A DNA stretch of 64,000 nt, from NCBI RefSeq assembly GCF_000717345.1, contig NZ_JNZA01000032.1, forward strand, positions 39,417 to 103,416. The letters run 5' to 3'. A program made the position numbers and the translations under genes. The DNA comes from Streptomyces lydicus. GTDB lineage: Bacteria > Actinomycetota > Actinomycetes > Streptomycetales > Streptomycetaceae. This document shows positions 60,231-64,000 of this stretch, piece by piece. Position 1 is the stretch's first letter. Each line of letters begins with the position of its first letter. Below the pieces are notes generated by a model. That model was given only the letters and a program-made list of their open reading frames with translations, was not told where the DNA came from and did no database searches.

Positions 60231-61028
60231 TTACGGCTTCTGGAAGCCCGCGCCCTGGAGGATCTTCTGCGCCTCGGGCGTGCTCAGCCACTTCACGAAC
60301 GCGGCCGCGGCCGCGGCGTTCTTGGAGGTCTTCAGGGTGGCGGCCGGGTAGGAGGCGACGGCGTTCTGGGCGTCCGGGATGTCGACGGCGTCGACCTTCT
60401 TGGGCGCGGTGGCGGCGTCGGTCCGGTAGACGAGTCCGGCGTCGGCCTCACCGAGTTCGACCTTGCTGAGCACGGCGCGGACGTTGGGCTCCTGGGAGAC
60501 CGGCTTGACCTTGATCTTCTGGGCGTCCAGCACCTGCTTGCCGTAGCGGCCCACGGGCACCTCGGAGGCGGCGAGAACGACCTTGAGCTTGCTGTCGGCG
60601 AGGTCCTTCAGGCCGGAGATCTTCTTGGGATTGCCCTCGCCGGTCGCGATGACCAGGCGGTTCTTGGCGATGACGGTCGGGGTGCCGGCGTCGGCCTTCA
60701 GCCCGTCCATGGTCTTGGTGTCGGCGGTGACCAGGGCGTCGGCGGGGGCGCCCTGCTTCACCTGGGCGGCCAGCTCCTGGGATCCGGCGAAGGAGAAGTG
60801 CACCTTGGTGCCCTGGTGTTCCTTCTCGTAGACCGCACCGGCCTTCTTGAAGACGTCGGTCAGCGAGGACGCGGCCAGCACGGTGAGTTCCGTCGTGGCG
60901 CTGCCGGCGGACTTCCCCGCGCCCTCGTCCTTCTTGCTGTCGCCGTTGCCGCAGGCGGCGAGCGGGACGAGGAGGGCGGCGGTGACGAGCGCGGCGGCGG
61001 CGCGGCGCGGGGTGACCAGCTGGGACAT
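60231..61028 (-). CDS. modA: molybdate-binding lipoprotein
   Basis: A 265-residue lipoprotein with Cys26 in LAAC as lipid anchor. The mature protein is a ModA-type type II binding fold: LTVLAASSLTDVFKKAG, FSFAGSQELAAQV, ADALVTADTKTMD and GLVYRTDA are diagnostic and include the oxyanion-binding Ser residues. It delivers molybdate (or tungstate) to the fused ModB-ModC protein encoded next. AAGGAG lies ten bases before the ATG. The upstream region holds a palindromic hairpin and an HTH-TOBE regulator-like gene. Confidence 0.95.
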   Translation of the reverse strand: MSQLVTPRRAAAALVTAALLVPLAACGNGDSKKDEGAGKSAGSATTELTVLAASSLTDVFKKAGAVYEKEHQGTKVHFSFAGSQELAAQVKQGAPADALVTADTKTMDGLKADAGTPTVIAKNRLVIATGEGNPKKISGLKDLADSKLKVVLAASEVPVGRYGKQVLDAQKIKVKPVSQEPNVRAVLSKVELGEADAGLVYRTDAATAPKKVDAVDIPDAQNAVASYPAATLKTSKNAAAAAAFVKWLSTPEAQKILQGAGFQKP

Positions 61029-61102
61029 GGGGCGGGACTCCTTGTGACGCAGGACGACGGGGTCGTCCGAGCGGATGGGAAAAGCCGCGCCGGTTGGGGC
61101 CT

Positions 61103-61134
61103 CCCCTGCTCGAGGACGTTTCGAGAGCCAGGGG
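61103..61134. repeat. palindromic hairpin related to the kbl repeat, upstream of modA
   Basis: CCCCTG at 61103-61108 pairs with CAGGGG at 61129-61134, and CTCGA with TCGAG inside. It shares CTCCCCTGCTCGAG, CGAGAG and GGGGA with the element in kbl (18706-18747). It sits in the 201-bp gap between modA and an HTH-TOBE gene and may also terminate transcripts from the latter. Confidence 0.5.
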
Positions 61135-61229
61135 AAGGGCGACGCCGCTGGGTTGAGGCAGCAGCCGACGTGGGGACGGTGGGGGCGGTCCGGCTGTGGC
61201 GGGTGCGGGGCGGGACGCCCCGCGGGGTG

Positions 61230-61625
61230 TCAGGTGCGGTCGATGTGCACGCTGGTGGACTTCACGCGGGCGGTGGCCTGCATGCCGACCTCCAGCCCCA
61301 GTTCCTCCACCGCTTCCCTGGTGAGCAGGGACACCAGGCGGTGCGGACCGGCCTGGATCTCGACCTGGGCGGCGACGTCGCCGAGGGTGACGGCGGTGAC
61401 GATGCCCGGGAAGGCGTTGCGCGCGGAGGTGTACGAGGCGTCGTCCTCGCCGGTGCCGTGCTGCGCCACCTCGATGGAGAAGGCGGCGAGGTCACGGCCG
61501 TCGATGAGGCGGCGGCCGCTGTCGTCGCGGTGGGTCGCGACCTTGCCGGCGTCCGCCCAGCGGCGGGCGGTGTCCGGGCTGACGCCCAGCAGCCGCGCCG
61601 CCTGGCCGATCGTATAGGACTGCAT
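61230..61625 (-). CDS. HTH-TOBE molybdate-binding protein (copy 1)
   Basis: A 131-residue protein. Residues 1-50 are a MerR/excisionase-type helix-turn-helix (YTIGQAARLLGVSPDTARRWADAGK), and residues 66-131 are a TOBE/molbindin domain (ARNAFPGIVTAVTLGDVAAQ, AVEELGLEVGMQATARVKST). It probably binds molybdate and DNA and may sense Mo for the mod genes downstream. The ATG at 61625 fits both domains. A close paralog lies at 62938-63345. Confidence 0.9.
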   Translation of the reverse strand: MQSYTIGQAARLLGVSPDTARRWADAGKVATHRDDSGRRLIDGRDLAAFSIEVAQHGTGEDDASYTSARNAFPGIVTAVTLGDVAAQVEIQAGPHRLVSLLTREAVEELGLEVGMQATARVKSTSVHIDRT

Positions 61626-61838
61626 GTGCGACAAGATATGCGTCCTGACCTGGCATTTGCAATCCATAAGGCGAAGCTCTATGGCAGATGCCAGGGGCAT
61701 TGGAGGAAAGGACGAAGGATTTCCTGACGCGTGCGACAAAGGCGGCGAGCAGGGTGGGGAGAGCGCCGGTCCCCGTACGGAAATCCCGGCATCGCACGGC
61801 GAATTCCCCTTTCCCCGGCATTCTGCGAGGTATTTCCG

Positions 61839-61979
61839 ATGAGCCCGAGCATGCGCAATCAGATGTCCGGCGCCGCGCCGGCGGTGACGGCCGGCGCGGT
61901 CGAGGACCTGGGCCTGATGCCCGGCTCCGAGGTCACCGCACTGATCAAGTCGACCGAGATCGCGCTCGCGGCCGGCTGA
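61839..61979 (+). CDS. shrunken Mop/TOBE molybdopterin-binding protein
   Basis: A 46-residue protein that starts like a standard Mop (MSPSMRNQMSGAAPAVTAG) and ends like one (AVEDLGLMPGSEVTALIKST), but lacks about 23-25 residues in between that carry the central beta strands of the TOBE fold. GAGG lies before the ATG. Either it is an in-frame deletion derivative on its way to becoming a pseudogene, or an unusually small functional form. It is divergent from the HTH-TOBE gene within the molybdenum region. Confidence 0.6.
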   Translation: MSPSMRNQMSGAAPAVTAGAVEDLGLMPGSEVTALIKSTEIALAAG

Positions 61980-62014
61980 GCGACGACCGGACCCCGGAGG
62001 CCGGCGCGCCACCC

Positions 62015-62054
62015 CTATACGGGCCTGGGCGGGGCTATACGGGCCCGGGCGGGG
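62015..62054. repeat. 20-bp tandem direct repeat across the 3' end of the Moco-domain gene
   Basis: CTATACGGGCCTGGGCGGGG at 62015-62034 is followed directly by a second copy at 62035-62054 with one mismatch. The second copy contains the last codons and stop (TAG) of the minus-strand gene, so the stop region has been duplicated, as by replication slippage. Confidence 0.85.
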
Positions 62055-62553
62055 CGCAGGTGCCGAGCCAGATGCCGGTGACCGCGCTGATGTAGCGCGC
62101 CCCGCAGCGGTCGGAGGGCACCACCAGCTGACTGCCCGCCGCCTCCAGGCCGCGCCCGTCCATGGCCGTGGCCAGCAGGATCGGCGCGTCGCCGAAGTCG
62201 GCGTCGATCTCCGCCCAGGACAGCACCGTGTGGTGCCCGTCCCCGCCGGCCACCGTCAGGACGTAGCGGGAGCGGTCCTTGCGCCGACGGGCGTCGAAGG
62301 CCGGCTCGGCCGCGTCGAGGACCTCCCGCAGCAGCGGGCCCTCGAAGGTGTGGTGCTGCGGACCGTTCTTCGCGCAGCCGAAGACCACCGCGGCGCGCCG
62401 CTGCGCCCACCGCTGCCGCAGTTCCGCGACGGTCAGCGTGAGCGGGCGGCGGACCTGACCGCGGATCACCAGGCGCCCGGGCCCGGCCCGTTCGACGCCC
62501 TCGGGTGCCGGGCGTACGGCGGTGGTGCGGGACGTCGGGCTGAGACGGCTCAT
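62035..62553 (-). CDS. small molybdopterin-dependent oxidoreductase-like (sulfite oxidase fold) protein
   Basis: A 172-residue protein resembling the Moco-binding core of the sulfite-oxidase family: RLVIRGQVRRPLTLTVAELRQR, FGCAKNGPQHHTFEGPLLREVLDAA (Cys in the ligand position) and DGRGLEAAGSQLVVPSDRCGARYISAVTGIWL. It is shorter than full enzymes and has no dimerisation or heme domain. GGGGG lies before the ATG. It may bind the cofactor without catalysis or partner another subunit. It sits among Mo-related genes. Confidence 0.8.
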   Translation of the reverse strand: MSRLSPTSRTTAVRPAPEGVERAGPGRLVIRGQVRRPLTLTVAELRQRWAQRRAAVVFGCAKNGPQHHTFEGPLLREVLDAAEPAFDARRRKDRSRYVLTVAGGDGHHTVLSWAEIDADFGDAPILLATAMDGRGLEAAGSQLVVPSDRCGARYISAVTGIWLGTCAPPGPV

Positions 62554-62712
62554 TCGAGACCCCCTTGAGGCGCTCCGCGCTGCGGCTGCCTCCCTGTGAT
62601 GCCCGACCGGCACGCCGCTGAACCACGGATGCCACCCCGATAGCCGCTTTCGCCTCGCTGGTGTGAGACAAAAGGGGCCATCAGGGCGGCAGATCCACAG
62701 GGAAATCAGGCC

Positions 62713-62895
62713 ATGGGCGCCGCTGCCCCCCGCTTCCTCGCGCAGCACGGTTCCTGGGCGCGTACCGCCGAGGCGCTCCCTCTGCACGTGAACACGGTCC
62801 ACTACCGCATCCAGCGGATCGAGACGCTCACCGGCCGCGACCTGTCCCGGCTCGACGGCACACTCGATCTGCACGCCGCGCTGCTGTGCCGCTGA
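62713..62895 (+). pseudogene. PucR/CdaR-type helix-turn-helix remnant
   Basis: Sixty residues that match only the C-terminal HTH of PucR-family regulators (FLAQHGSWARTAEALPLHVNTVHYRIQRIE, then LTGRDLSRLDGTLDLHAALL). The several hundred residues that normally precede it are absent, and the upstream sequence in this frame does not resemble the family. It starts at an ATG, so a short peptide may be made. It looks like the leftover of a larger regulator lost by deletion in this molybdenum region. Confidence 0.7.
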
Positions 62896-62937
62896 GCGGT
62901 GCCCGTGTCGCCGGGCCGGGCACCCGGCCCGGCCCCG

Positions 62938-63345
62938 TCAGCTCCGGCCGTCCGCCCGGTCGATGTGTACGTTGGTGGACTTCACCCGGGCCGTCGCGGT
63001 CACCCCGACCGCCAGGCCCAGCTCCTCGACCGCCTCCCGGCTGACCACCGACACCAGCCGGTGCGGCCCGGACTGGATCTCGACCTGGGCGATCACGTCG
63101 TCCAGCAGCACCCTGGTGACGATCCCCGCGAACGAGTTCCGCACGGACGTCTGCACCTCGCCGGGCACCGGATGCAGCCCGGCGCCGCGCTCCTTGGCGA
63201 ACGCCGCCAGGCTCACCCCGTCGAGCACGCGGTTGCCCGCACCGTCCCGGTCCATCCGCAGCTGCCCGCCGTCGGCCCACCGGCGAACGGTCTCCGTACT
63301 CACTCCCAGCAGCCCAGCTGCCTGACCAATGCTGTACGTCGGCAC
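62938..63345 (-). CDS. HTH-TOBE molybdate-binding protein (copy 2)
   Basis: A 135-residue paralog of the protein at 61230-61625: helix-turn-helix YSIGQAAGLLGVSTETVRRW and TOBE domain VRNSFAGIVTRVLLDDVIAQVE, AVEELGLAVGVTATARVKST. The two share most motif residues, so they come from a duplication in this region or separate gains. The start is GTG. It probably senses molybdate and regulates, but neither copy has a defined target in view. Confidence 0.9.
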   Translation of the reverse strand: MPTYSIGQAAGLLGVSTETVRRWADGGQLRMDRDGAGNRVLDGVSLAAFAKERGAGLHPVPGEVQTSVRNSFAGIVTRVLLDDVIAQVEIQSGPHRLVSVVSREAVEELGLAVGVTATARVKSTNVHIDRADGRS

Positions 63346-63407
63346 CCCCGCACTCTAGGGCAGCGACGGGGGCGGACGGGACGGCGGGGCGCCCGCATGA
63401 CGTGCCG

Positions 63408-63932
63408 TCAGCCGGCGTCGTCGACGAGCTCTTCCAGGGCGGGGAGCGCCGCGTGCAGCAGGTGCTGCCGGTCGGGGGGCAGCCGGCCGATCCGTTCGGC
63501 GAGCAGGCCGGTGGTCTCCCGGCGTACGGCGCGCAGCAGCGCCCGGCCGGCGTAGTTGAGGCTGATCAGGCTGGCGCGCTGGTCCACGGGGTCGGTGCGG
63601 CGGGCGATCCAGCCGCGGTCGTCGAGCAGGTCCACCATGCGGGAGGTGGTGGACAGCGCGATGTTCATCCGTGCGGCGAGTTCGCTGACCCGCAGTGGCC
63701 CGTGGGCGTCCAGCATCGCGAGGGCGGCCGTGCGGCTGGGGGTCAGCTCGCGGTGGGTGCTGTGGCCGCGGAGCACGGGCAGCAGGTGCTGGATCACCGC
63801 GCGCAGCCGCCCGGCCAGCTCGGCGGGGTCGGCGGAACCGGCGGCCGCGGACCCGTCGCACAGCTCGGCCGGCCCGGGCCGTTCGGGCGCCGGTTCCGGC
63901 GGGTGCCCGGTCGTGGTGTCGGACGGCGCCAT
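63408..63932 (-). CDS. MarR-family transcriptional regulator
   Basis: A 174-residue winged-helix protein. After a Pro/Ala-rich N terminus of about 35 residues comes the MarR core: LTPSRTAALAMLDAHGPLRVSELAARM, the recognition helix ALSTTSRMVDLLDDRGWIARR and the wing DPVDQRASLISLNYAGRALL. AGGAG lies seven bases before the ATG. Nothing beyond it up to the window end is a gene, so its target is unknown. MarR proteins commonly respond to phenolic or oxidative signals. Confidence 0.92.
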   Translation of the reverse strand: MAPSDTTTGHPPEPAPERPGPAELCDGSAAAGSADPAELAGRLRAVIQHLLPVLRGHSTHRELTPSRTAALAMLDAHGPLRVSELAARMNIALSTTSRMVDLLDDRGWIARRTDPVDQRASLISLNYAGRALLRAVRRETTGLLAERIGRLPPDRQHLLHAALPALEELVDDAG

Positions 63933-64000
63933 CAGGTGCTCCTCGGGTTCAGCGCGGGCGGTGGCGGGGGTGCGGGCGGGGGCGGGCCGGGGTGTCCGGC

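Overview
The window is chromosomal DNA from a high-GC actinomycete, almost certainly a Streptomyces or close relative. Indicators are the very high third-position GC, frequent GTG/TTG starts, four-base ATGA/GTGA gene overlaps, two genes with single TTA codons (the bldA-dependent leucine codon), a SpoIIE-type phosphatase and mycothiol/F420-type protein families. No rRNA, tRNA, CRISPR array, transposase or replication origin is visible. Positions 1-133 hold no gene.

Layout: (1) 0.1-6.9 kb: small hydrolase, AraC regulator and VOC protein; a three-gene FecCD-type metal-chelate ABC importer; and a divergent HxlR regulator/hydrolase pair with a palindrome between them. (2) 6.5-13.4 kb: a leaderless-to-export NHLM system on the minus strand: a 70-aa double-glycine precursor, an HlyD-like adaptor, a C39 peptidase ABC exporter, a second NHLM ABC protein and a stand-alone cNMP-binding protein. 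(3) 14.1-21.8 kb: PHP-domain protein, ClC channel, LysR, threonine catabolism (tdh-kbl) and a secreted chymotrypsin-like protease. (4) 21.9-33.4 kb: a periplasmic-binding-like membrane protein, SpoIIE phosphatase, GH15 hydrolase, SAM methyltransferase and a PAS-GGDEF-EAL cyclic-di-GMP protein. (5) 33.5-41.9 kb: an exopolysaccharide-type locus (two GT2 enzymes, a flippase, a GT2/membrane fusion, a polysaccharide deacetylase and a convergent GH16 lipoprotein) behind a long structured leader. (6) 42-46.2 kb: DinB, a truncated GNAT, an amino-acid permease and a TPR-like protein.

(7) 47.1-53.2 kb is the most unusual part: a winged-helix regulator, a full-length HypX-like protein, a divergent 51-aa peptide ending in a tandem GCISAAPKA repeat, a PaaK-like adenylating enzyme, a small WH-motif protein and an MFS exporter. 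I read it as a candidate undescribed peptide natural-product (RiPP-like) locus; no hydrogenase that HypX would normally serve is present.

(8) 53.3-64 kb: a secreted small protein, carbonic anhydrase coupled to a SulP transporter, an APC permease, an F420-type reductase and a molybdenum region (modA, fused modBC, two paralogous HTH-TOBE proteins, a shrunken Mop protein, a Moco-domain protein, a PucR remnant and MarR).

Recurring themes: both peptide loci place a strong hairpin directly after the precursor gene, which would favour precursor transcript over downstream genes. A Streptomyces-type short palindromic repeat sits in frame inside kbl, with a related hairpin upstream of modA.
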